This document shows positions 32,766 through 45,300 of a DNA stretch of 64,000 nt, in pieces. Position numbers and translations under genes: made by a program. Location: positions 114,770,008-114,834,007 of the forward strand of contig CM023448.1 in NCBI GenBank assembly GCA_013339765.2. Direction: 5' to 3'. The notes under the pieces are model-generated. The model searched no databases. It was not told the origin of the DNA and was given only the letters and a program-made list of their open reading frames with translations. The number at the start of each line of letters is the position of its first letter. Within the stretch, counting starts at the first letter, position 1. Source of the stretch: Haemaphysalis longicornis. Its lineage: Eukaryota > Arthropoda > Arachnida > Ixodida > Ixodidae.

Positions 32766-35700
32766 GTACGAAGACGACGAGGGAAAGAGTGGTGTCTGGT
32801 ACGACTTGGTCCTGCTGACGCCAGCGCGTGGCTGACCACGGAATCTCAGGAGTGCCCCGCACCGCGGGGCACCAGCACTGTCAACCAAGTCGACGAACGT
32901 GTACATTAGCGAACAAAAAGTCTTTCGGCGAATTGTGCTTCCAAGGCTATTTTCTCCCTACTGCTGCGTGGTTCCTCACATGTAGCTGCCTCTCTCGATG
33001 CTACCTTTATGGTTACTTGTTCGGAGGCGGCAACCGGGGAGCGGCTGCGGAACATCAAGCGTACGCCAAGAACTGTTAATTAACATGACGATGTCCAAGA
33101 ATCCCTCCCAACGCCTCTTCTGCGCTCGACTGTAATACAAGCATTTCGTCATGTCGGACTTGTTAAGAGGACATTTAGACGACTGGTGGCATTTTGCGAC
33201 TACGAAGACGTATGTTTAGGCGAGCGGCCTGGAATTAAAGCTAACGAAGTATAAAATATAGTTCATTGACTGTGCCCGTGCAAGTAACAAAGCTAGTTCG
33301 CTGGGATGGCGCCCAACTTAGTTCTCTTTTAGATGCCGCGACTTCGTCGTGAATACACATTCACACCCAGTTACAAGAGTGTAGTAGTCGATGGGGAAAG
33401 CGTCAAGCCAGGTGCAAAGATGAAAAACAATGTTGGCAGCTCTCCTACGGTTTCGGCCGATATGTAGGACTTTAGCAGACAATGCATTAGTTTAGTCTTA
33501 TCATTTGTACGTTGCACAAAGAGAACAACGAATCTTTAGAGAACAACGAGAAGAACAGCAAACAGGATGAGAACAACAACACGCCGCGTTCGGCCCTGTT
33601 AGAGACTGCGTCAATTGCCCCATCTGTTGCGCCTGCTTGGCAGTTTTGCCTGAGAACGAGTTTGTCAGTCTCTCTTTTTAGCATGGTGGTTGCGTCGAAA
33701 CCGAGCAGACTTCTGCACCACGCCACGCGCTCGCAATCGCGCATAGCCAACGTAATTCCGTACTTCTTTGCGATTCCATGCATTCATTATCGTTATATTA
33801 AGCACACCAGCAGAAAGGGCGCGGAAAAGTTGGGCGACGCTGAGAAGAGAAAGCCGCAGGAGTTGTGCCTTACCGGTGGCTTCCATGCCTGAAGGTAGCG
33901 CCTTACATTAAAGAGTTAGCATTCACGCATTCACGCAAGTACTTAGAGCCAGGCCGCAGCAGCATTTGTGTCAACTGCGTGCGTGTTCCTGAATGTGCTT
34001 CAGTGGTCGTTTCAGTAGTTTCGTTGCCCATAAAAAGCACCGAAACACGAGGACAGAAGCTTTACTAGGGCTTTTAATCTTAATTTTTTTTTCTCCGGAA
34101 ATGTTTTTAAAACGACATGAGAAGGCACAATTGCTGCCCAATAATGGTGTATGCAGGATTTAACATCGCGGGAGGGTGAAAGGTGACTGGACAATAAGAA
34201 AAAGATATGTAATAAAGAGAGAAACTCAGAAAAGAACGCAAGCATAATACATAAATAAAAACGCGGGAACGGAATAAATTCACCTTTAAAACAAAAAGAA
34301 TGCTGCCTTCCCACTACTGTGAACATGGAAGACCAGCGAAGTTGTATTCGTAAATGCTAACCACGTTGAGTTATGGGCGGTGATTTACTATATTGAGCGA
34401 ATAAAACAGACACATAATTTCCTTAGAACTGATTCAGTATATTTCTGCATGATACAATTTATTTCTGGACAGTTTCGACAAAACCAGAGTTACAGCTCTT
34501 TTCTGTAAACATACTGCCTCTGTAGACGGCTATGTACTGACAGCAGACAGGAAGTCTCTAATTTTTGCAACTTCCCTGTGAACTGGGTCATAATTAAAAG
34601 TGAATTAAAGTCGGCGTAAGGATACATTCGTCTTCGCAACCAGTTGTCATGTAATTTGTTTCGGCATAGTTTCGATAAAAGAGGAGTTAGAGCTGTTAGC
34701 TGTACAGCTGTAAACAGGAATTACAGCTGTATACCGCTATGTATTGACAGCAGGCGGCAGTTTTGTAACGTTCGCGTAAACTAATTATGACAATAAAATA
34801 AAACTTCGCGGACGAATATTGTCGTCTCAGCGGCTTTTTTTGGTTATATTTTTTCAAAGGTGCCTATATTAGATGGAGAGCTGAACAGCATTTTCCAATA
34901 GCTCGGGAGCGAGCGCGTACTATTCTTTGTGGACAAGCGCAATTTCGGTCAGAACCTAGCTCAACCAGCTACGCTGTAAAACTTCGCGGTGCCGTGCGGT
35001 ACTCTACACGACCTTCCAGTTGTCTTGTTCATTTTCCCCCGTGGAAATAGCAAATTCCTCACTGTCGTGTGAGAGTCGACATCGAAGTCTTGCTTTGAGC
35101 TTGCAAAATCAAAACGAATATGGGTAGTTAGTTATTTGATGTTAGCCACAGTTATTGCCCTTGTCCATCCCTCCCACCTCCATTCTGCCTCATTAATTTT
35201 CTTTCGCACTCCAGTTCCTGACAAGTTGCAAACTTTACAGTAGCCTGTACTTCTGAGCGTCAGTCCATCGTGGTCTTGGAGATCGGCTAATGTCTTTGTT
35301 TTGTTTACAAGCAAAGCCCTCAAAGACTTATCAGTAATGAGCTAGATTCGCAATGTTATACTGTTGCGTCTTGGTACACGGAGGCGTAAAAACAGGGTGG
35401 CAATGCACCTATTTATTAGGTGTGGCGCTTAACTGGTGAGGCCAGGTAGCAGGGGTACGCGGGCGGCTGGTCTCAGCGAAGATGGCTGATTGACACAGGC
35501 ACGCGAGCGCAGGATACGGGTACGTTAACCCGTCGTCTTCAGTCCCTGCCTACCGCACATGGCACGTACCCTCACCCGGGGGGTTGCACGATGCCGACAG
35601 ACATTCCTTGTGGTACACGCCCCAATAAGGAGATGGTCCTATTATCTACGGGACAACACTTTATTAAAGCGAAAGGTTTCTTAGTAGGGCCGATGGCGTC

Positions 35701-38700
35701 CTGTCTTAAAAGTAATGCATTTCCCCATAGACCGGTTGGTAAACCGAAAAGCTCTGACCCACTAGTATACTCATAAATAACCCCTCACGAGAATGAGGAC
35801 GTCAGCAGACAGACCCTATTGCCCTTCACCCGCGCAAGGGCCGTCGTTCCACGTTACCGTGTTCCCGTTCCTGGGGAGAGACAACGGCGTGACATTTTGC
35901 TTTATCCACCGACCACTGCCTCGGATAGGGTGCGAGATGGCCCTCCTTGTTCAGCTCCACCCTAATGTGAGCAGAGGGATGAGCCGCCACTTTATATTTT
36001 GAACTGTGGAACCATGACGTCACTCGTCGTACCGCTTATCACTCATACGAGGGACTGTTTATCGCGAATAGGTGAGGAAGGGCCTCAAGATGACGGCGAT
36101 GACAACGCGAGCGCCACATGCACACACATTATGGCTTCTACTAATGACGAAGCCATTCGCGGCGTGCGCTAATTGGTTCTTGCAACTTTTATTGCTTACG
36201 ATGGCTCTGGTTCAATTAGAAGGAGTAAGGGGTGGCATAGGACAGTGCAGGTAGTAGTCGCCTTGGAGCGCGGAGGTTCGTGCCACAGAAACTTGCAAAA
36301 GGTGCTTGAGTACTCGAAGGATTCGACGTTGACAGCCCCATGTGATGCAGGATTAGCTATGGCGCTTTTAATGGAAGATGAGCGATGAGGGTCAGTCGGT
36401 TACTGCCTAAAAATGTGGGTCGGTAGGGGAAGTGGGATCATGAGGGGGGGGAGGGAGTAAGAAGTCAGGTATCGAAAGAATTCGGGACAGCACCAGCGGG
36501 ATATTTGCTGTTTGGGAGAAGCACTAAGGATATGTCGGTGTCGAGAAAGGCGTGTACCATTTGCTTTGATTGATTGTAGGGTTTAACGCGCCGATGCAAC
36601 GCAGGCGATAAGGCGCGCCGTAGTGGAGGGATCCGGATTAATTTTGACCACCTGGGGATCTTTAACGTGCGCCGAAATCTCGTACACAAGGGCGTTTTTG
36701 CTTTTCGCCTCCATCAGAAAAGCAGCCGCTGCGGGTGTACCATTTGCGGAGTGCTACACAGGAATAGTAGTCATCGTTTAGGAACTTGTTAAAAACTACC
36801 GCTGATCGTGCGGAGAGAGGAAGGAATTTTTAATTAAACGGCGGAGGCAGTGGAGTGAGGGGTTGGAACCGGGTATTTTTGCATTTTTCGTAATGAACAA
36901 CCAGGACGACGACGAAGTGTCTCTTCTGTAGGACGCTGGTTCTTTCGTCTGCGACTATTCGTGGTATTTTTTGCTCTCAACCCGCGGTACACCGCTTTTT
37001 TCTGAGCTGTGATGGACGGGGATCCCCCGGAGGAGCCGTGCGACGTCGATCCACCGGCAGGCGCCGCCTACAGAAAGCGCGCCGGCCTCCCAACTCACAC
37101 GGACACCGAGGACACGGAGCTGTACTCAGCGCCCAGCGACGGTGATCCCGACGATGGCTTTCAAGTGTACCTTGGAAAAAAGGCGAAAAGAAAGCTCCTC
37201 ACGGCATCTTCGCGGTCGAGCACCTCGACAGTGAAGCCCGTGCCTAGACACCCTATGCCCACTATACTGTTCGTGCCAGAGGCCAAGACAGATAACTTGA
37301 GGATGCTTAACAAGCAGGCAGTCTCCGCGTTCCTCGAGGCCGCTGTACCTGGAGAAGTCAAAGTCGTCAGGATTAATTCCCGACGAAATATCTTGGCTAT
37401 CGACGTGGAGCACCGGAGTGCGCTGGAGGTCTTGCGGAAGATTACGTCACTGCAAGACATAAAAGTGCGAGCTCATGACACTCCGTATGGAGACATGACG
37501 GTAGGCATCATTTATGACGTCGATGCGTCTATCCCCGAGAAGGACCTGCCAAGACTAATCAAACCTGCTCATGAAGGTATTGTCATCCGACGCGTGAGCC
37601 GCATTGGTACGTCCAGATGCCTGAAGATAGTTTTCAAGGGCGACAGCCTTCCTGCCCATGTTAAGGTGGGACATTTCCGTCAGCTTGTCCGACCATATGC
37701 GCCAAAACCCCTCCAGTGCCACAAGTGCATGAAGATTGGCCATGTCGCTGCTTTCTGTGGGAGCGCCAGTGTATGTCCCAAATGTGCTGGGCCGCACAAG
37801 GCTAGCGACTGCAGTGAAGGCACCCTGAAGTGCGTCAACTGTGAGGGACCTCATGATGCCTCATCGAAGAAGTGCCCACGAATGAAGAGGGATGTCGCTG
37901 TCTTGAAACAGATGGTGAGGGATCACTCCACGCACAAGGAGGCTGCTGCGACGGTACGACTGCGGGAGCGCCACCGATCTCGACTCCGGAGGCCTTCAAA
38001 GAAGCCTGACCATTTTCCACCCAACGCCTCTATGCAAGTAGATCCTCCACCAGTGCAACAAATACTTCCCCCACCGCTACCACCGTGGCGCCCGCTTCCG
38101 CCGCCTCCGCCACCCCCGGTCAAGCAGGAGTCGCCGAGCAGGCATCGGAAGGAGTTTCAACCCTCGTCGGTTGACACATGGCCCCAACTGCCACCGATTG
38201 TACCTCCCACTGAGCCCCATCGCTCAGGGCAGAAGAGAGTCATGCGATCTCCCACCCCGGCTTCAGGCCCAGATATGCAAGTCGTAGCGGTCTTGAGGTC
38301 CCTCATGTATGCCATCCGCACGTTACTCACTAACATAAACACTCCATCTGCGTTGAGTGCGCTACAAGTACTGGAGGCCCTGGAGCCAGTACTCGCGACC
38401 CTCGGGTGAGCAAGTGCAATGGCCAATGTGCGCCCTTCGTTCAGTTCGGATGTCAAGGACGCTTCCATTTTTCAGTTGAACGCCAGAGGTCTGCTGCCAC
38501 GCATGTCTGATCTCCGGCAATTTGTGTTTACGAAGTCGATCCCCATCCTCGTCATCTGTGAGCCGAAACTGTATGAACCTATTAGGCTATCTCGTTATGA
38601 ACTTTTTCAATCAGCCACATTCCGGGAGCCCAGCAAGGTCGCGGTTTTCATCAGACGTGAGCTCACCTACGTGCACCATCCTGTACAGCCTCACAATGGT

Positions 38701-41700
38701 AACGAGTACGTCTGCCTGACCATCAGGAAACGCAAGCTCACCTTCACACTTGTGGGTGCGTACATACACCCAACATCTCGTTTTGATCGCAAGAGGCTGG
38801 AGGGCACACTAAGCACAACGACTGGTACACGGGTCATTACGGGGAATTTTAATGCCCACCACTTGTTTTGGGGAAGCTCAGGCATTAATAGCAAAGGCCG
38901 GAGCCTGGTGTCCTTTGCCTCAGACCATGGCCTGTGCTTACTGAACGATGGAAGTCCTACTTTTTTACGTGACACGAACTACGGCAGTTGCTTGGACCTA
39001 ACGTTTGTGTCGCAATGCTTATCCGGCCGTACTCAATGGTTTACAGATATGGAAACCCATGGAAGCGACCATATTCCGACTTATTTAAATATTCGTGGTC
39101 TACAAAGTCGCTTCGACCCCAACGTTATTCGGGTGACCAATTGGTCACAATTTCAATCCAAGATGGAAGATTTTGGCTGGGGCGACGAGCCTGGAGATCT
39201 GGAGTCTGCCATTGGAAGCACGCTAGTTGCTTGCAAACGTTCCGTCCGGCTGTCTCCTAAAATCACAGAGTTCGACATAGAGCTAGAACGCCTTAGAGCT
39301 GGCCGCCGGCGCGCCGAACGAAGATACAGACGTACGAAGTCTCTCCAAGATTTAAGAGATGCGAGAAGGACGCAGAAGAAGATCCAACGCCGCATTATCC
39401 AAGTGCAAGCGCAGCGTTGGAAGTCCTTTTGCGAATCACTCGACCCTCGGAAGTCTTTGTCTGGAATATGGAGAACTGTAGAAGGGCTAATGACCCCCGT
39501 GCAACCGCGCTCCCCATTCAAGGCTCTGGCTCTTCACCAGAAACGCGGGGAGCTCGAAGTAGCAGAGGACTTCTCCGTTCGGATCGCCAGTGGAACACGC
39601 CCTGCTGATTCATCACTTGCCACTGACATTCCCGCTTCGAGGGATTCTCGGATGGACGTGCCGTTTTTGATGGAAGAGCTCGAGGCGGCATTGGCTCTCT
39701 GCACCCGATCGTCATCGCCTGGGCCAGATGGAGTCACCTATGCTGCCCTCTGTCACCTTGGCAATGGCGTTCGGCACGCCCTTTTGAAATACTTCAACGA
39801 CCTATGGCGTGATGGCATTGTCCCTGAAAAATGGAGGTCTAGCCGCCTTGTTCCGCTCCTGAAACCTGGAAAATCTCTGCTGGACCCGGCGGCATACCGA
39901 CCCATAGCACTTGCCAGTTGCGTTGGCAAGCTTCAGGAGCGCGTTATCCTTGCACGCCTGGAGTGGTTCCTGGAACACTACAACGTCTACCCCAGAGTCA
40001 TGGCTGGTTTCCGTCGTGGCCGTTCTTCTATCGACTGCATTATCGACCTGGTGACCTTTGTGCAGGAGCAGAGACGCATCAAGCGCATATGCGCTGCACT
40101 CTTTCTGGACATGAAAGGAGCGTATGACAACGTGGAGCATGATGCCATTCTTAAAGCGCTGCAGGCAGTGGGGCTTGGCGGCCGCGTCTACCAGTGGGTG
40201 CGAAGTTACCTCTCGGGGAGGTCATTCTTTGTAATGACTCAAGATGGCCCAACGTCAATACACTACACCCAACGCGGTGTCCCCCAGAGAGGCGTCTTGA
40301 GCCCCACGTTGTTCAACCTGACTCTCATCGGCCTCGCAAGCTCCCTCCCAAGAACGGTTCATCTGTCGATTTACGAGGGTGATATTTGCATCTGGGCAGA
40401 TGGAGTGACTCGACGGCACGTGCGCGCGCGCCTGCAAAAGGCTGCAGATTTGACAAACACCTATCTGCACAAGCAAGGGTTGGAAGTGTCTTCCAGCAAA
40501 TGCGCAGTGCTTGCGTTCTCACGGAAGCCTATGTACGCATACCCTTTGACAGTTAATGGCGAAAGGGTATCTAATGTGAAGCATCACAAGTTTCTCGGCG
40601 TGGTCGTCGACAGAGACCTTTCTTGGAGCCCCCATGTTCGTTTTTTGAAGAAGAGGCTGTCTGCAGTGGCCCACATTCTCCAGTTCATCGGCGGCAAGAC
40701 GTGGGGAGCATCTATGAAGTCAATGTTTCAGCTGTACGACGCGCTATTCTTGGGCTCCCTACGGTACAGCCTGCCTGTACTTTCGGGTACGTGCCGTACC
40801 AATATTCAGCAAATGCAAGGCATACAAGCGCAGGCCCTCCGAACTTGCCTTGGCCTACCACGGTGAACGTCAACAGCTGCAACCATTGCTGTGGCTCGTG
40901 ATCACCCCTTACCCACTTACGTGACAATTGAAACACTCAGGGCGCATATTAGGCACCTAACCAGGCTGCCGGATCATCACCTTGCTAGTCTACCATAAAC
41001 GCCCCCATGCGTCTTTCGCAAAGGTTGTAGCTTCCAACATCACCAGCATGCCATCCAACTACACGCCTCCGATGAGGCTGCCACTCCCACTTTGGTGTGA
41101 CGCAGCCTCGAGCATGCCTCGGTATCCCAGGATTAACAAAGAAGCAAGATTTTCCAGCGCTGGCAGTACAGCAGCTAAGTCTCATTTATTAACACGAGAG
41201 CTACAGTGACTGCACCCATATTTACACCGATGGCTCCGTAACAACATCTAGTTCTGCCGGCGCCGTTGTTATACCACGAATGTCCATCTCCACAGAATTC
41301 AAAATAGCCCATCTTACCACTCCCACGGCTGCAGAACTTACCGCCATCCGTTGTGCCCTTCATACCGTTGAACAAACTTCATGCCGAAGATGGGCGATCT
41401 TCTGCGACTCAAAACCTGCGCTTCAATCGCTCCAGTCAGCCCTGTGCCATGGACCTCATGAACAGCTGCTGGCCGAGATAAGACTACTGTACGACCATTG
41501 CACCCAAGCAGGTCATAACATTGCCTTTCAGTGGCTTCCCTATCATTGCGGCATTGTCGGAAACGAAAGTGCGGACGCTGCCGCACGCTTGGCAAAGCAA
41601 AAAACGGAGACCATATCTATTCCCCTTATTAAGGACGGACGCCGCTAGGACTCTCCGAAAACTTGCTCGGGAGACCACGCTATCGAAATGGAGCACCCAA

Positions 41701-42285
41701 GAGTTCACGAGCGCTCGTATCCATGCCCTGGACCCCCATCTTCAGCACCCCCTCCCATTAGGCCTCCCACGATCTGATGCAACCATTCTTTGTCGCCTCT
41801 GGCTTCGAGTCGCATTCACAAATGCTTACTCCAATTTGATTGGAATGGCAGCCAGTGAGGCGTGCGAAGTCTGTGACACACCAGAGACCATACGAGATGT
41901 CCTCTGCGATTGTACACGGTTTTCATCCGAACGCAGCCAGCTCTCTGCGGCTCTACGAAAGTTAGACCCTCGGCGCCCGTTCTCTGAGGAGACAATCCTG
42001 GGCCCCTGGCCTTCTCCGTCGTCTGCGGACAAGGCGACAAAAGCGCTCCTGTGTTTCCTCAAAACGACGGAATCGCACAAAAGACTGTAGCGCAAGACTA
42101 CTCTCTACGAACTGTCTGAACTTTTTTGTCTATAGTGTCCTACCGCTGGGCACACCACTCCACGCTCTGTCCGTACCTCTCCCCTTCTTTTTCTATTTTC
42201 CCTCTTTTTCCTCAATGTTCCCCTTTCCCCCGTGCAGGATAGCATACTAGGTCGTAGCCTGGTTAACATTCCTGTTTTTCCTTTA

Positions 42286-42365
<80 letters not shown>

Positions 42366-45300
42366 ATGAACAAGTGCATCGCCGGAGGAGGTGTTGAGAA
42401 CGGAGTAGGGGGTGGTGTTGAGGATGAAGGGGATGCCTTGCCGAGAGGAAATCACTGTAGATGTGTTAGCGCAAACTTCCCTGCGCAGCCATATGGGCTT
42501 CCTGGTCCACCGGCGAAGAAGGAAGCCTGGAACTAGAAAAGGTTCTCGGCCTTAAACCCAAGCATGCAGTCGATGCGAGTGTTAATTCCTGTATGAAGGA
42601 GGGCCGACAGCCGGTTCAAGGTTTGATGAACAAGAGGATGTGTTGAAGAGGGTTGCCTGATAATCTGAAGGGCTGAAAATGAGTCAGAGAGAATGATATG
42701 CGAGACGGAATGGTGGAGGTGGCATCAAGCATGAGGAAATCTAAAGCGTGCATGATGGCGTGGAACTAAGCTTCAAGGGGTGTTGCATGAGGATTATGAG
42801 AGTGTTGGAGCCACAAATCAGAAAGAGTTCAGGGGACTTCCAGGCGGTGCCGGTGTAGGATGAATTGGGGCTAGCATCGGTGAAAACGTCTATTTCTTCT
42901 GAGCGCTTGTTCTGAAAAAGAGAGGCAATGGCTATGATGCTGGCACATCGTGCAGAGCGGGGTATGGTATGGGACCAGGCACTGTGGAGTCAGTGAAGAG
43001 GTTTCATTACCATGGAGGCAATGGGGATGGGAGGGTGGATGCTGATAGCGATAACTTAGCATCCCATGGAATGATCTGAAGACCTTACTGCGTGAGGTGG
43101 TCGTTTAAAGCTGACTTGATGGTCTGTCCCTGGATGATGCTTTCAAGCGGAGGGAGAGAAACCGCGGCTGACGAGTTAATACACACTGCAGTTAACACCC
43201 CGTTGGGGTCAGAGCTGCCAAGACACCGACACGAATTACATTAATCACAATGAAAGAAAAGGTACAACGACCCGTTACGAGCCCGAGGAGAAGACGACAG
43301 TAAATGAAGGGGACAGTAGAGTATACAATAGGCGGGGTTGGAGGCTTCCCCCAACTACTAACAATAGGCCCGCTAGAAACACATACCGCGTGGTGCACTG
43401 AAGGAGGCGGATAAGCCCGTGCAGTCCGCTTAGGGAAATACAACACAGAAGATGAATAGGGAGAGTCCGAGGAAAGGTGGAGAAGGGGAGAACATCTTAG
43501 CTGCGGTCCGGCTGATGATTTTGCCGGGGTGACGGAGGCTGTCGGTCGTCGGTGGTGGAGCGCCGCTCATCAGCGACGCAATTTGGGTAAACTCCGGCCG
43601 CGCACTGTCGCCTCCTTGAGGAATCTTCGGGGGCCCGAAGTTCACCGCCGTCGTCGCTCGGCCTCCCCAGCACAGCCCTCAAGGCCGACGCCGCGTCCCT
43701 GCCGTACGTCCGGCCACCACCAGTTCTCAGCCCATTCTCCTCGGAAACCCCGCGCTGCACCACGCACACCGTCCACCGGGCCGCGCGTCTTCCGAGAATT
43801 CGCGGGGCGCAGCCTTCAGTAGGCCGCGGCACTCTCGCCCACCTCTCTCCCCGAAACACATGGCCAGCCGACCCGGGTGCGACAATGGCGGCGAGAACAT
43901 TCCTTCGCTTCGCGGTACGGCTCCTCTCGGCGAACGGCAAGAAATGACGAGCGGCAAGAAAACCCGTCAAGAGGGACATGAATTTCGCGACGTAGAGTCA
44001 CCGGGTGCTAGTAGGCGGCTCCCCCGGCGAATTCAGCAGAGTCAGTCCAGCGCGTTACCATAGTAACTAGGCACCTGGGTATTGGCCAGATGTCGCTCTT
44101 TGTCCTGTTCAAGTAACGCGGACGCGGCATGCGCTTGCTCGAGTATTGAGTTCATGAAAAAATTACGCCATCTTCACGAGGGGAACCATGAGGAGGATGC
44201 GAAGAATCATAGGGGTTCCGTGTAGATTCCATTGTGTTGCTGTTCTTTTGTTTCATTTATCGGAGCACGAATGGGGACGTAGTGTGAACCCCCATGAAGA
44301 GACAGAGAAATGTAGAGAAATGTAGAGACAGCGAAGAGACCGACACCGGCGTAGGAGGTTCTCGCCTTTCTTTATTGCGTGCTCACGCTCCTACCCCGCT
44401 GCCCGCTCTCTTCGTCCTCTTCTCTGGTCGAGCTGTAAGGCGCGTGGCGCTTCCCGCCACAGCTTTCCCGCGGGACATTCAATTCAATTCAATTCAATTC
44501 ATTTATTCAGCATTCTTAACAAAGAACAACACGAATGCTAGGGCAAGGACAAAAGGCCTCATCCTCCTCTAAAGGACAACATCCTCCTCTAAAGTTTTCA
44601 GTTCGTCGTTTCCGTTGACGTTCAGCTTCGCGTGCCTTCGTTGTATCAGTAGCTTCTTGACGTAGTTTGAATGTGTCAAGGACATAAGGCGCGTTCGTAG
44701 CAGTTGCTCCTGTCCCTCCCGGATTTGTAGCGTAGTGGGAAGAGCACCGCGTACGTCCCGTTGCGGCCAGAGAGTCGTGGGATCGAAACCGGCCGCCGCT
44801 AACTATTTCTTTTTTTTTTATAGTGTAGGGGGAGTGGTGCTGACGGTCGGGCGACGGAAGACGGACGACGGAGCCGAGAGCAAGAGATCCTTCGCATCTA
44901 AACTTGGAAGTTTGAAAAATTCACGGCCAAACGAAGCGTGAATAAAGTGACATTACTGCGCCAGCAGCACCCATTATCACGTGTGGCGCAAGATATTTCA
45001 TCTGCGACTGTACGAGTACGGAAGCAAGCATGGTGGTGGCACGAACAACTATGATCCCTCCGTGCGTGCGTGTGTGCGTGATCGTGTTTGTGAAAGAGAG
45101 AGAGAGAGAGAGAAAGTCCTTATTACCCAGTCAGTGATTCAAGGCCCAGGTCAGCTAAGAGGTGGAAGCTGAGGCTTGGGCATCACTGTCTTTATAGGAA
45201 GGCCAGAACGCCGTCGAAAATCTCCTGGACATGAAGGTAGACATCCTCCGCGTTGGCCCGAACGTGAGAGAGAGAGCGCAGAATTGAAAATGCCACGCCT

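Larger units (their letters stand above)
36901..42360 (+). mobile_element. full-length RNase H-bearing non-LTR retrotransposon
   Basis: Bounded by identical 13-bp duplications, with a 111-bp 5' UTR, ORF1 (37012-38409), ORF2 starting at 38419, RNase H, a C-terminal zinc-binding tail and a (TC)n 3' end (42289-42360). The layout fits the I/R1-like LINE groups that carry RNase H. It lies in intron 1 of the galactosyltransferase gene in sense orientation. The duplications argue for recent insertion, yet ORF2 has one stop, at least three frame changes and substitutions in catalytic sites. Confidence 0.9.

Noticed and set aside
42105..42455. A frame with a long R-E repeat as a regulatory protein
   Set aside because: It is the antisense of the LINE's (TC)n tail and 3' UTR.
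43497..43979. A 160-codon GC-rich - strand frame as a host gene
   Set aside because: Overlapping open frames exist on both strands as expected from base composition, with no motifs.
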